64,000 bases of DNA from assembly GCF_000224515.1 (NCBI RefSeq), contig NZ_AGAF01000026.1, forward strand, positions 1-64,000, read 5' to 3'. The notes beneath the pieces were generated by a model. It searched no databases. It was not told where the DNA came from and worked only from the letters and a program-made list of their open reading frames with translations. The translations under genes were made by a program, and so were the position numbers. The stretch is from Desulfosporosinus sp. OT (GTDB lineage Bacteria > Bacillota > Desulfitobacteriia > Desulfitobacteriales > Desulfitobacteriaceae). This document shows positions 26,303 to 35,061 of this stretch, piece by piece (position 1 is the stretch's first letter; each line of letters begins with the position of its first letter).

Positions 26303-26894
26303 AATGATCCTTCCTCTCCAGAAAAAGTTAAATATTAAGTGGTTACAGGATAATAGTCCCAATTCCAAATTGAGTTCAATGAATTTCCTCTAATATTCGT
26401 TTATAAGAATTGAAAAACGCTCGGTTCATGTATAAGTGAACTCGTTTTTAGCTAAAGCTGAACATTGGGCAACTTCGGTGGGGATTCTACTTCGAAGTGG
26501 AAATCGGAACACCCACTTATAGAAGTTCATTGCAAAAGTTGCAAAAGCAAAATTCGCTTTGATAGCAGTGAAAAATCTGTGTAATTGCATTTCTGGCTTC
26601 CGTTTGAGAAAAAAGGGATACCCACAATTTCCATAAAGAGGGAAATTGTGGTGGTACGTCCTTTTGATACCTCCTGGAGCCCTTGCAGCCCAAGGGTTTG
26701 AGTTTTTTAACTATCCAACTCCAGTCTGATAAAAAGCACAAGACATATCCATCCCAAGTAAATATAACTTGCAATGGATAAGTCTTGTTTGAAATCAAGA
26801 TAACGCTTTTGATGCATCTGTAAAAGACATATTATCATCTGTCTAATTTAACCGCTGCAATTTTCAAATTGTTTATCATAAAAGAAATCAAGAA
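26303..26894. other. Intergenic region with one clear hairpin
   Basis: About 590 bp. A perfect 11-bp stem (CCACAATTTCC at 26622-26632 with GGAAATTGTGG at 26641-26651) is the only obvious structure. The minus-strand frame 26517-26798 has no RBS, is rich in Trp/Cys/Phe, and is not considered a gene. Confidence 0.45.
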
Positions 26895-27716
26895 CTAAAA
26901 TAATGGAACCATAACCCCTTTATAGTGCTCTTCTAAGAATTTTTTAACTTCAGCACTTTTCATAGCTTCATCAATTTTTTTAGCCGTTTCTGAATTTTCA
27001 TTACCTTTTGTAGTTACAACAACCATAGTATTTACTTTATCAACTTTGCTGATAAGTGCTTGATCCATGGTATTTCCGGCTTTTACCCACTTTTCGCTAC
27101 ACACACATCCTATATCTAAATCTTTCATTGCATTAACAATACTTGCCTCATCCATTTCGATAATATTTAAATGTTTTGGATTGCTTACAATATCCAAAAG
27201 CGTAGGAAGTTCAACACCATCCTTCAGTTTAATGAGACCTAAATCCTGTAACATATGCAAACTTGTACTTCGATTAGTTGGATCGTTTTGAATTCCAACC
27301 TTCATTCCATCTTTTACATCATTGATACTTTTTAAATTTATAGAGAAAATACCATAGGAAAGATTATAAAGTCCCGTTCCAATATATGCTAACTTATTAC
27401 CATTATTTTCGTTATATGCTTTCAAATACGGTATATGTTGGAAAAAATTATAATCAATAGTTCCATCCTCCACAGCTTTATTAGGAGTAATATAATCATT
27501 AAACTCTGTAAGTTTAACAGTGTAGCCTTCAGCTTTCAATTTTTCAGCTGCAACGTTAAATACTTCAGTCGCAGTATTACCAGAATTAACTCCAAACTTA
27601 ATAGTTTTGTTAGTATCTGTACTTGCCGTAGTTTCAGAACTGCCACATCCCACTAATGCAAACATAAAAATGATAGTCACTAAACACCAAACAAATATTG
27701 AACTCTTTCTTTTCAT
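26895..27716 (-). CDS. metQ: MetQ/NlpA-family substrate-binding lipoprotein
   Basis: About 273 aa. The signal peptide ends in the lipobox LVGC (about 22-25), so the mature protein is lipid-anchored outside the membrane. The NlpA-type body (KFGVNSGNTATEVFNVAAEK, YNFFQHIPYLKAYN, NDPTNRSTSLHMLQDLG) is typical of methionine-binding proteins, although family members also bind other amino acids. ATG 27716 is preferred because GAGGGG is 9 nt upstream; the ATG at 27722 is too close. It is the third gene of a metNIQ-type operon, 155 nt after metI. Confidence 0.9.
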   Translation of the reverse strand: MKRKSSIFVWCLVTIIFMFALVGCGSSETTASTDTNKTIKFGVNSGNTATEVFNVAAEKLKAEGYTVKLTEFNDYITPNKAVEDGTIDYNFFQHIPYLKAYNENNGNKLAYIGTGLYNLSYGIFSINLKSINDVKDGMKVGIQNDPTNRSTSLHMLQDLGLIKLKDGVELPTLLDIVSNPKHLNIIEMDEASIVNAMKDLDIGCVCSEKWVKAGNTMDQALISKVDKVNTMVVVTTKGNENSETAKKIDEAMKSAEVKKFLEEHYKGVMVPLF

Positions 27717-27871
27717 AACCATTTCCCCTCACTCTTTTAATGTAATTTAATATGGATATTATTATGTATAAAGCATCAATCTTTACTAATAAAACATACT
27801 CCTCCCTACTTTATTGTAAAATATTGATGTCTCAATCATAAAAACACAGAAAATTATACCTTGATATAGAC

Positions 27872-28528
27872 TTATTTTTTCAATTTTTTATATGACAATG
27901 TTCCAAACATTTGTACTAACTGCACCACAATAATTAAAACAATAACAGTAGAATACATAATGGTATCATTAAAGTTTTGATAACCATAAGTAATAGCAAC
28001 GGCACCTAATCCTCCTGCACCAACAACTCCGGCCATAGCTGTACACCCTATAACTGATATGATGGATAATGTTAAACTAGAGACAATTACAGGAAGAGCT
28101 TCGACTATCAACACTTTAAAAATTATTTGAGTTCTTGAAGCACCAAACGATTGAGCGGCTTCTACTAAACTAGGATTCACTTCGTCTAAATTAGTTTCAA
28201 TTAATCTTGCCAAAAAGGGAGCCATAGCAACTGTAAGCGGAACAATAGCAGCTTTCATACCAATTGACGTACCAACAATAGCTCTTGTTACTGGTATAAT
28301 TGCTACGATAAGAATAATAAATGGAAAGGATCTGATTACATTTATTAGTGCATCTAATAATTTATATATTATTTTATTTGGTTTTAACCCATTTTCTTTT
28401 GTTAATGTAAGTATTATTCCTAATAAAAAACCAATAATTGTTGAAAATATAGTTGTAACTATAACCATGAATAATGTTTGTCCCAAACTTGGCATTAATA
28501 CCATTCTTAATAATTCAATTGCGTCCAA
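27872..28528 (-). CDS. metI: MetI-like ABC transporter permease
   Basis: 218 aa with five membrane helices and the EAA-type loop ETNLDEVNPSLVEAAQSFGAS (near 130-150), the contact site for the ATPase. It imports D- or L-methionine or a related amino acid with MetN and MetQ. Start is TTG 28528, 3 nt after the metN stop, with its SD formed by the last codons of metN (GGAGTG). Confidence 0.92.
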   Translation of the reverse strand: MDAIELLRMVLMPSLGQTLFMVIVTTIFSTIIGFLLGIILTLTKENGLKPNKIIYKLLDALINVIRSFPFIILIVAIIPVTRAIVGTSIGMKAAIVPLTVAMAPFLARLIETNLDEVNPSLVEAAQSFGASRTQIIFKVLIVEALPVIVSSLTLSIISVIGCTAMAGVVGAGGLGAVAITYGYQNFNDTIMYSTVIVLIIVVQLVQMFGTLSYKKLKK

Positions 28529-28531
28529 TAT

Positions 28532-29493
28532 TTACACTCCCATATATTCTATTTGATTTCCAATCAAATATTTTTCTAGCTTTGGACTAGCTTCTTTTGT
28601 AACATTAATGATAAATGAAGATATGATAACATTTCTATAAAAATCCGTATTACTGGATATCAAAGAGAACACAATGTTTCCTTTTGTAGCTAAATTGTAG
28701 ATTAAATCAGTATCCTTATTGCTTTCTCTGCTAATTATTTTATAATTTAGTCCTTCTTTAGGTAATGGTACATCCGAAGTTGTACCAATTAAATCCTTCA
28801 ATGCTGGTGGTTTATCTAGGAAAATGTCTACAACTTTTCCTTTTTCTGTAAGTATCCCATCTTTCAAAAATGCCATCTTAGTGCATACATTTTTCACTAT
28901 CTCCATTTGGTGGGTAACAATTACTATTGTAATTCCTAAATCCTTATTGATTTGATCTAATAGTTGCAATATTGAACTTGTTATATTGGGATCTAGTGCT
29001 GAAGTTGCTTCATCACACAATAATATAGAAGGTTCCATGGTAAGAGAACGAGCAATAGCAACTCTTTGTTTTTGCCCGCCGGATAATTCTTTAGGCATTG
29101 CATTTGCTTTTTCAGTCAAATTGACTAACTCTAATAAGTCCATAACCTTAATATCTATTTCTTTTTACTATAACCCCAACATTCCATGGGCAAAGCGATA
29201 TTTTCATATACACTTTTTCTTTCTATAAGTGAGAATTGTTGAAAAATCATCCCAATATTTTTACGAAAGCCTCTTAACTCTTGATAGTTCAAATTTCTTA
29301 CTTCTGTACCATTCACCATGAGACTTCCACTATTATATTTTTCTAAGCCGTTCATACATCTTAATAAAGTAGATTTTCCGGCACCGCTAACTCCAACTAA
29401 TCCAAAAATGTCACCATTTTCTATTTCAACACTAATATCACTGAGGACTTTAGTTTTTCCATAATATTTTTCCAAATTCTTTATACTAATCAT
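28532..29493 (-). pseudogene. metN: metN, ABC transporter ATPase, split by a -1 frameshift
   Basis: Two consecutive frames make one MetN. 29155-29493 holds Walker A ([14 protein letters not shown]) and the Q-loop ([12 protein letters not shown]). 28532-29143 holds the signature LSGGQKQRVAIA, Walker B ILLCDEATSALD, switch His (VTHQ) and a C-terminal NIL domain. The break lies at TAAAAAG (29161-29167 on the plus strand): one base less than expected, with the second frame continuing exactly where homology predicts. It could be a lost gene, a homopolymer error in the assembly, or -1 ribosomal frameshifting on the A-run. The rest of the transporter is intact. Confidence 0.85.
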
Positions 29494-29545
29494 ATTTTCA
29501 CTCCAAAATTACAAATCTTAATCTGCTTATAAAAAGTTAGTCTGG

Positions 29546-29598
29546 TGGTAATACATTTTGGCACTTATATTTTTAAATATTTGTGGCAACAGATTACC
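29546..29598 (-). ncRNA. Long imperfect hairpin in the metN leader
   Basis: On the minus strand, GGTAAT...ATTACC enclose TTGCCAC / GTGCCAA and ATATT / AATAT, separated by symmetric AA/AA loops. It lies about 50 nt upstream of metN. It does not match the SAM-I (S-box) consensus: the expected AGAG-GG-GGAGGGA and GGTGC-AA-TCC blocks are missing. It may be a regulatory leader of unknown type. Confidence 0.3.
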
Positions 29599-29806
29599 TT
29601 TCTATATCCCCAAGTTGCTCTAAAGGAGCATGATGTTAAATAAAGAGTGAATAATTTAACAGGATTTGAGAAGTGAGATTTATGTTGCTTATCTTTGCAT
29701 TCATAATATTTTAATATAGTGAAAAAATTATTATTATTTTAACATACCATATATGATTATGTAAATATATTAGTTTATGGTTATGTTGTTAATGATCTGT
29801 GATATT

Positions 29807-29907
29807 GTCACCATAGAAGAGTTCTGAGAAAATGTCACTATGAAAGAGGAGCATTTTTATGGAGTGACAAAGAGATTCTAAAAGTATCAGTAATCCAAAA
29901 ACTATAA
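29807..29907 (+). mobile_element. Possible ISNCY-type transposase remnant (5' end only)
   Basis: The frame 29866-29907 reads DKEILKVSVIQKL then stop. This resembles the first helix of ISNCY/IS1202-like transposases, which often begin with a LKV-VIQ motif. Two TGTCAC repeats upstream could be end-binding sites. Nothing of the catalytic domain is present. This rests on one short peptide. Confidence 0.25.
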
Positions 29908-30148
29908 TATTTATCACCAATCTGACATACTGTCCTCTGCAAAATTGTTTACAAATACACATAATTCAATTGGCTTTCCAACAATACCCTTTTCTATCAA
30001 ACATCGGTCTTCTATTGACCTAAAATCTTGCATAGACTTTCAGGTTTTGATCCTTTTCCACATGATTGCTCAATAGATAAACCTAACTTTGTCTCGTTAG
30101 GTTCTTTCCCAAAAAAACCAGTTCATATAATTTAGAATAGTCTTTTAC

Positions 30149-30172
30149 AAAAAAGAACCCACGACGGGGTTC
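30149..30172 (-). terminator. Minus-strand terminator bordering the GC-rich island
   Basis: On the minus strand GAACCC-CGTCGT-GGGTTC is followed by six T. No gene is recognised directly upstream of it on that strand; only GC-rich DNA of unknown origin is present. Confidence 0.55.
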
Positions 30173-30435
30173 GATTGATTACGGCGAATTGGCGCCATCC
30201 TGCGGCTATCGCTGGATTTGGCTTATTATCTAACGCCTAAGCGGGTTGCGACGCCGGAAGGTCGGTTAATGTCGTCAAGGTCGCCACCAACGCTTCCCTG
30301 AACGGCTGGCAAGGTTTCGATTGAAAAATGAATTTTTGGCTAATGCAGCCAATGTATTTGATAACAAAAAGGACAAGGTATTGTACGCGCATATAAAAAT
30401 CGAAAAATATGTTAGCATTGAGAGGAGTAGATAAA

Positions 30436-31398
30436 ATGAATAGTAAAACCTCACTAAAGATAACCCTTGATTTCGTCATGACAGTTGTATTTTTTCTATT
30501 AGTAGATGCTCATGATACGGGACTTGTCTTCCATGAAATAGCAGGACTTTCTATCTTTGCCCTTTTTATGACCCATATCCTATTAAACTGGTCGTGGGTT
30601 AAAACCTTCACCAAAAACTTGTTTAGCACAAAATATAAGATAAAGCCAAGGTTGATGTACGTTTTAAATTTAGGATTGTTCCTGGGTATTAGCACCATAA
30701 CCATCAGTGGGATTCTTATTTCCCAAGTGATTTTCCCTTCCGGATCAAATGAAAATTCGACTCTCCTCTTAACTGTGCATAAAGTGGTTTCATATTCCTG
30801 CCTAGGACTTATAGCAATGCATATTTTGTTACATAGGAAATATATTTTGGTTTCTATGCGCAATATGGTTGCTCATGGTGAAATGAAAACAACACTAGCT
30901 TTGGTAACAGGATTAGTTATAGGCGTATTATTTACTAAAAGCATACTAGGATCTGATAAGATGTTAACCTATGCTACTACACCTCCGACGATTTCATCGC
31001 GGAATTCGATTAAACCCCAAACAAAAGATGATCAAACTGACACAACACTCCAAGACACACAAGAAAATGGTCAAACGGTGAGTCTGTCAGATTTCCTTGG
31101 AAGCATGTTTTGTACAGGCTGTAGTAAACACTGTTCTTTATTAAACCCAAGATGTGCCAAGAGCGAGGCACAGTTGCAGGTTGCTAAAACTGAATATCAA
31201 AACCTATATGGTCAAACTGCATCTAACACAACAATAGTAGACACGCAAGGGGATAGCCAGAACACCAACATAACACCAAAAGACATGGAATTTAATGACC
31301 AAAGAGAAAATGATTATTTCTTCAGAGATGAAAAGCTAAATAAGGACGCTCGGCACAGTAAAAGAGGTTCTCATGGATCAGCTTTCCGGCACATGTAA
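30436..31398 (+). CDS. DUF4405 membrane protein with Cys-rich tail
   Basis: About 320 aa. Four membrane helices span roughly 10-185. Paired His residues in HEIAGLSIFALFMTHILLNW and VHKVVSYSCLGL...MHILLHRK suggest a cytochrome b561-type haem-binding bundle, as in DUF4405 proteins. A polar C-terminal domain carries CTGCSKHCSLLNPRC, which could bind a metal or cluster. It is probably a membrane electron-transfer protein; partners are not adjacent. ATG 30436 follows GAGGAG; the frame opens earlier at 30409 without an SD. Confidence 0.82.
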   Translation: MNSKTSLKITLDFVMTVVFFLLVDAHDTGLVFHEIAGLSIFALFMTHILLNWSWVKTFTKNLFSTKYKIKPRLMYVLNLGLFLGISTITISGILISQVIFPSGSNENSTLLLTVHKVVSYSCLGLIAMHILLHRKYILVSMRNMVAHGEMKTTLALVTGLVIGVLFTKSILGSDKMLTYATTPPTISSRNSIKPQTKDDQTDTTLQDTQENGQTVSLSDFLGSMFCTGCSKHCSLLNPRCAKSEAQLQVAKTEYQNLYGQTASNTTIVDTQGDSQNTNITPKDMEFNDQRENDYFFRDEKLNKDARHSKRGSHGSAFRHM

Positions 31399-31579
31399 AT
31401 CTCCTAGGCCTATCGCAAGAAGAACAACGGATATTATGCCAGTAATGCTTTAGTGGTGCTGTTGACTACATTACTGTACCACTGGTAGGCGAGCACCACT
31501 CCGCCGCTGGCGGATTTTGGCAAAAGAGACATCGTTTAAGGACGCTCACCAAACCGGCATAGTTTTTCTATGGGAGTAA

Positions 31580-31635
31580 GCAGGCAGAGCACTCCTGCCT
31601 GCGCCTTTGAGGATTTGAGGCTGGAGTGTTCTGCC
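31580..31635 (+). terminator. Overlapping alternative hairpins downstream of the DUF4405 gene
   Basis: GCAGGCAG (31580-31587) can pair with CTGCCTGC (31595-31602). The overlapping GGCAGAGCACTCC (31583-31595) can instead pair with GGAGTGTTCTGCC (31623-31635), followed by TATGTTTT. The two folds exclude each other. They may form a terminator with an alternative fold, or an attenuator for yyaL 118 nt downstream. Confidence 0.5.
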
Positions 31636-31752
31636 TATGTTTTAATAGTGTGAATAGCTTATAACTAATATGGAAATTATGTTACATTAGAAGTAGAGTA
31701 ATTAGCTCCCTGTATTTCGAATTAAATTGAGAAAATAAGGTGGTGATTGCCC

Positions 31753-31917
31753 ATGACTACAAATAAACAAATACCCAATAGATTAGCTAACGAAAAGTCA
31801 CCCTACTTACTTCAACACGCTAACAATCCTGTAAATTGGTTTCCTTGGGGCGAAGAGGCTTTTCAAATAGCAAAAACAGAGAATAAACCTGTTTTCTTAT
31901 CTATTGGGTATTCCTAA
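31753..31917 (+). CDS. 5' part of yyaL, ending at an in-frame TAA
   Basis: The ATG at 31753 has AAGGTGG upstream and encodes 54 residues of the YyaL N-terminus ([27 protein letters not shown]). It stops at TAA 31915-31917, just before the expected TCHWCH thioredoxin motif. The same frame continues downstream for 664 codons. Six extra codons (TAA TTG GTA TTA TTT TCC) separate Ser54 from Thr. The insertion starts with the stop and ends with the same TCC codon that precedes it. The same site is interrupted in the fragment at 24696. Confidence 0.7.
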   Translation: MTTNKQIPNRLANEKSPYLLQHANNPVNWFPWGEEAFQIAKTENKPVFLSIGYS

Positions 31918-33912
31918 TTGGTATTATTTTCCACTTGTCACTGGTGCCACGTCATGGAACGAGAATCCTTCGAAAACGACGAAGTTGCAGGCATCCTGAA
32001 TCGCTACTTTATCTCTATTAAAGTTGACCGTGAAGAACGACCTGATGTAGACCATTTGTATATGGCTTTCTGTCAAACGCTAACTGGATCGGGTGGGTGG
32101 CCGCTCACCATAATAATGACGCCTGATAAGAAACCGTTTTTTGCCGGAACATATTTTCCGAAAACTGAACGCTACGGCCGCCCCGGGTTAATGGAACTCG
32201 CCGAACAAGTTGGCACACTCTGGAAGACCAATGAAGGTAAATTGCGGGAGTCGAGCGATGAGATCGTTGCCGCCGTTCATTCTCAACGCACTGTTCCAAG
32301 TAAATCATCGCCTCTTCCTTCGGCTGTCACCAACGATCCATCCTTAAAAGATGGCAATGGCCCTACTTCTTCCGAAGACTTTCAAACATGGAGTGAACAG
32401 CTTATTGATAAAGCTTACCAAGTCTTTGCACAAAGTTTTGACGCGCGTTACGGTGGTTTTGGCAGAGCTCCGAAATTCCCCACCCCCCATACCATAAGCT
32501 TCCTCCTCCGCTATGCTCAAGACCATCCTCAGAGCAAAGCCTTAGAAATGGTTCGCAAAACACTTGACGGGATGGCCCAAGGGGGGATCTATGATCACGT
32601 CGGGTTCGGATTTGCACGGTATAGTACCGATGAAAAGTGGTTAGTACCTCACTTTGAAAAGATGCTCTACGATAACGCTTTGCTCGCCTCAACTTACCTA
32701 GAAAGCTATCAAGCGAATCACCAACCAGACGATGCTCAAAAAGCCAAAGAAATCTTCACCTATGTCCTGCGGGACATGACCTCTCCCGAAGGGGGTTTTT
32801 ACTCCGCAGAAGATGCCGACGCTGAGGGAGTAGAAGGTAAATTTCATGTTTGGACTCGCGCAGAAATAGAAACCTTGCTGGGCAAAGACACGGCAGCAAT
32901 GTATTGTGCTGTTTATGACATTACCCCTGAGGGCAACTTTGAAGGAAAAAATATTCCCAATCTTTTACTAGGAAATTTAGAAAAGATTGCTCGCAACAAC
33001 TCGTTGGCTGCGGCCGAAGTTCTGCAAATCCTGGAAAAAGCACGTCAAACTTTATTCACAGCACGTGAGAAACGAATACATCCCCATAAGGATGACAAGA
33101 TTTTGACAGCCTGGAATGGGTTAATGATCGCTGCCTTTGCGAAAGGTGCCCAAGTTCTTGGGATTCCTGCCTATCTGGAGGCAGCCGAAAATGCTGCAGA
33201 TTTTGTCCTAACTCACCTTAAACGTAATGACGGACGTCTCTTGGCTCGCTACCGTGAAGGACATTCTGCCTACCTAGGGTACTTGGATGATTATGCATTT
33301 TTCATTGGGGGCCTCCTAGAACTTTACTCGGTGAGTGGCAAACCCCATTACCTCCAAGTAGCCCTTCAACTTCAAGAGGAACAGGAACGGCTCTTCTTAG
33401 ACGAAGAAGACGGAGGTTACTATCTAACCGGTTCAGATGGCGAAGAACTTCTTTTCCGACCTAAAGAGAGTTATGACGGAGCCATTCCAGCCGGTAACTC
33501 GATCACCGCGCTCAACCTTTTTAAACTTGCGCGTCTCACTGGAGACGAACGATGGGAAAGAAAAGCCGAACAACAACTTCTCGTCTTTCGCTCAGTCCTC
33601 GAAGAACATCCCTCAGGATATACCGCATTTCTCCAAGCCTTGCAGTTTGCCGTTCATCCCAGTCAGGAATTAATTCTAGCAGGTGCGCTTAACGCAACAG
33701 AACTGCCCGAAATGCGTCAGATTTTCTTTTCGGCGTTTCGACCCTATGCTTCTGTGCTTTACCAAGAAGGAAGTCTTCCAGAAACCGTCCCCTGGATTCA
33801 AGATTACCCCATAGACCCTAGTCATATTACCGCCTATCTATGCCAGAACTTCACCTGTCAACGTCCAGTCCAACAAATTGAGGAATTCAAAGCACTCTTC
33901 AAAAACTCATAG
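31918..33912 (+). CDS. YyaL/DUF255 thioredoxin-domain protein, main part of an interrupted gene
   Basis: 664 codons, open to the end. The thioredoxin-like part has STCHWCHVMERESFE (Cys-x2-Cys near residue 7) and GSGGWPLTI. The remaining 500 residues form the alpha/alpha-barrel region (GGFGRAPKFP, LVPHFEKMLYDNALL, EDADAEGVEGKFHVW, LTAWNGLMI). The family is widespread but its function is not settled. If translated alone, it could start at the TTG 31918 directly after the upstream stop, or at later ATG codons. The lack of any further frameshift or stop argues that the protein is still selected. A 27-bp palindrome begins at its stop codon. Confidence 0.85.
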   Translation: MVLFSTCHWCHVMERESFENDEVAGILNRYFISIKVDREERPDVDHLYMAFCQTLTGSGGWPLTIIMTPDKKPFFAGTYFPKTERYGRPGLMELAEQVGTLWKTNEGKLRESSDEIVAAVHSQRTVPSKSSPLPSAVTNDPSLKDGNGPTSSEDFQTWSEQLIDKAYQVFAQSFDARYGGFGRAPKFPTPHTISFLLRYAQDHPQSKALEMVRKTLDGMAQGGIYDHVGFGFARYSTDEKWLVPHFEKMLYDNALLASTYLESYQANHQPDDAQKAKEIFTYVLRDMTSPEGGFYSAEDADAEGVEGKFHVWTRAEIETLLGKDTAAMYCAVYDITPEGNFEGKNIPNLLLGNLEKIARNNSLAAAEVLQILEKARQTLFTAREKRIHPHKDDKILTAWNGLMIAAFAKGAQVLGIPAYLEAAENAADFVLTHLKRNDGRLLARYREGHSAYLGYLDDYAFFIGGLLELYSVSGKPHYLQVALQLQEEQERLFLDEEDGGYYLTGSDGEELLFRPKESYDGAIPAGNSITALNLFKLARLTGDERWERKAEQQLLVFRSVLEEHPSGYTAFLQALQFAVHPSQELILAGALNATELPEMRQIFFSAFRPYASVLYQEGSLPETVPWIQDYPIDPSHITAYLCQNFTCQRPVQQIEEFKALFKNS

Positions 33913-33965
33913 AGGTCCAAACGAATAGGCCTGTCAAATGACAGGCCTATTCGTTTGGACCTCTA
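33910..33965. terminator. Perfect 27-bp palindromic terminator between convergent genes
   Basis: The arms 33910-33936 and 33939-33965 are exact reverse complements with only AA between. The left arm includes the TAG stop of yyaL. TATTTCTT follows on the right. It should terminate both converging transcripts. A third partial copy of the arm core (CTATTCGTTTGGAC) lies at about 33981-33994, at the stop codon of the opposing HD-GYP gene. Confidence 0.85.
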
Positions 33966-33993
33966 TTTCTTACCTTTTGACTATTCGTTTGGA

Positions 33994-35061
33994 CTAGCGA
34001 TTATCTACTGCAATAATCATAATGGAGGGATACTCTGCTAGATTGTAATCAATTGGAGCAGTTAGCACTTTTTCATTCTCGTAAAACACCCTCACAAAGG
34101 GGCGATTCGGAAAAGCTAGGTTTTGTTTTATAACATTCCCTCTTTGCCCATTGCTTAGAAGAACACCCGAACCGGAAGGATAAACGGCAATATTTTTTTT
34201 AAAAACCTCTAAAATCTGAGGATCAAAGTGCGTATTTCCTTGAGATACGATATACTCATAGGCCTCATTAGGTTCAATGGCATTGCGGTAAACTCGTTTA
34301 CTCGTTAAGGCTTCATACACATCAGCTACGGCTGCCAGTCTTCCATACTCATGTATACTACTTCCTTTGAGCCCTCTTGGATAGCCGCTCCCATCCCATT
34401 TTTCTTGGTGTTGATAGGCAACATGGGCGGAAAGTAGACTAAGATCATTGTTCTTACGCAAAATTTCAAATCCATATGTCGTATGCCGCTTGATTTCCTC
34501 GAATTCTGCTCCCGTTAACGGACTTCTCTTATTGAGAACCTCCTCAGGAATCTTGATTTTTCCAATGTCGTGCATGAGAACACCCATGCCCAGTTCGATC
34601 AGCTTCTGCTCGGTATACCCCGATGCCATACCTAAAATGAGCGATATAATCGTTGTGTTCACAGAATGATGAAAGGTGTAATCATCATACCCTTGAATTT
34701 CCGTTAGGTTACCCAAAATGTCCGAACTAGATAGAAGGTCGTTAATCATTTGTTGAACAGTACTACGGATATTATCTATAGGTAAGGAATCCTTTGAATC
34801 CCGCTCAATGTACTTGCTAATAAGCTCGATGGACTTATAGGCCACCTCACGAGTTTGAGCGGTAATTGCAATATGGACTTCGACATCATCCAGTCGATCG
34901 TCCTGAATAAACAACACATCATAACCCAAGGTCTTTAACCGTTCGATATAGGAAGCCGTCAAGTGAACCCCTGCCCGCAATAAGACCGTCCCGGAAGAGT
35001 TGAGCACCGGACGCGCTAAAATTGATCCTTCCTCAACATAACGTATGTTCACCAAACGCAT
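33994..35061 (-). CDS. HD-GYP domain protein (probable cyclic-di-GMP phosphodiesterase)
   Basis: 355 aa. The N-terminal region (about 1-90) contains a short beta-rich segment common in stand-alone HD-GYP proteins. The catalytic domain has HHSVN, LMHDIGKIKIPEEVL (HD) and HQEKWDGSGYPRGLKG (GYP), so the metal ligands appear intact. It degrades c-di-GMP in the cytoplasm. It carries no membrane segment or sensor domain that I recognise. Start is ATG 35061 with GGGTGAG upstream. It converges on yyaL. Confidence 0.92.
   Translation of the reverse strand: MRLVNIRYVEEGSILARPVLNSSGTVLLRAGVHLTASYIERLKTLGYDVLFIQDDRLDDVEVHIAITAQTREVAYKSIELISKYIERDSKDSLPIDNIRSTVQQMINDLLSSSDILGNLTEIQGYDDYTFHHSVNTTIISLILGMASGYTEQKLIELGMGVLMHDIGKIKIPEEVLNKRSPLTGAEFEEIKRHTTYGFEILRKNNDLSLLSAHVAYQHQEKWDGSGYPRGLKGSSIHEYGRLAAVADVYEALTSKRVYRNAIEPNEAYEYIVSQGNTHFDPQILEVFKKNIAVYPSGSGVLLSNGQRGNVIKQNLAFPNRPFVRVFYENEKVLTAPIDYNLAEYPSIMIIAVDNR

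Larger units (their letters stand above)
29599..30435. other. AT-rich intergenic region with transposon debris and a GC-rich island
   Basis: Over 800 bp without a full gene. At 29807-29907 there are two TGTCAC copies 26 nt apart and a 13-codon frame reading DKEILKVSVIQKL, similar to the N-terminus of ISNCY-type transposases. At 30155-30320 base composition shifts abruptly to GC-rich. No complete ORF could be assigned in that block. Confidence 0.4.

Noticed and set aside
26517..26798. 93-codon minus-strand ORF
   Set aside because: No RBS, odd Trp/Cys/Phe-rich composition and no family resemblance; the region is more likely non-coding.
29500..29640. SAM-I riboswitch upstream of metN
   Set aside because: Key conserved blocks of the S-box are absent. 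Only a generic long hairpin is present, reported as unassigned structure.
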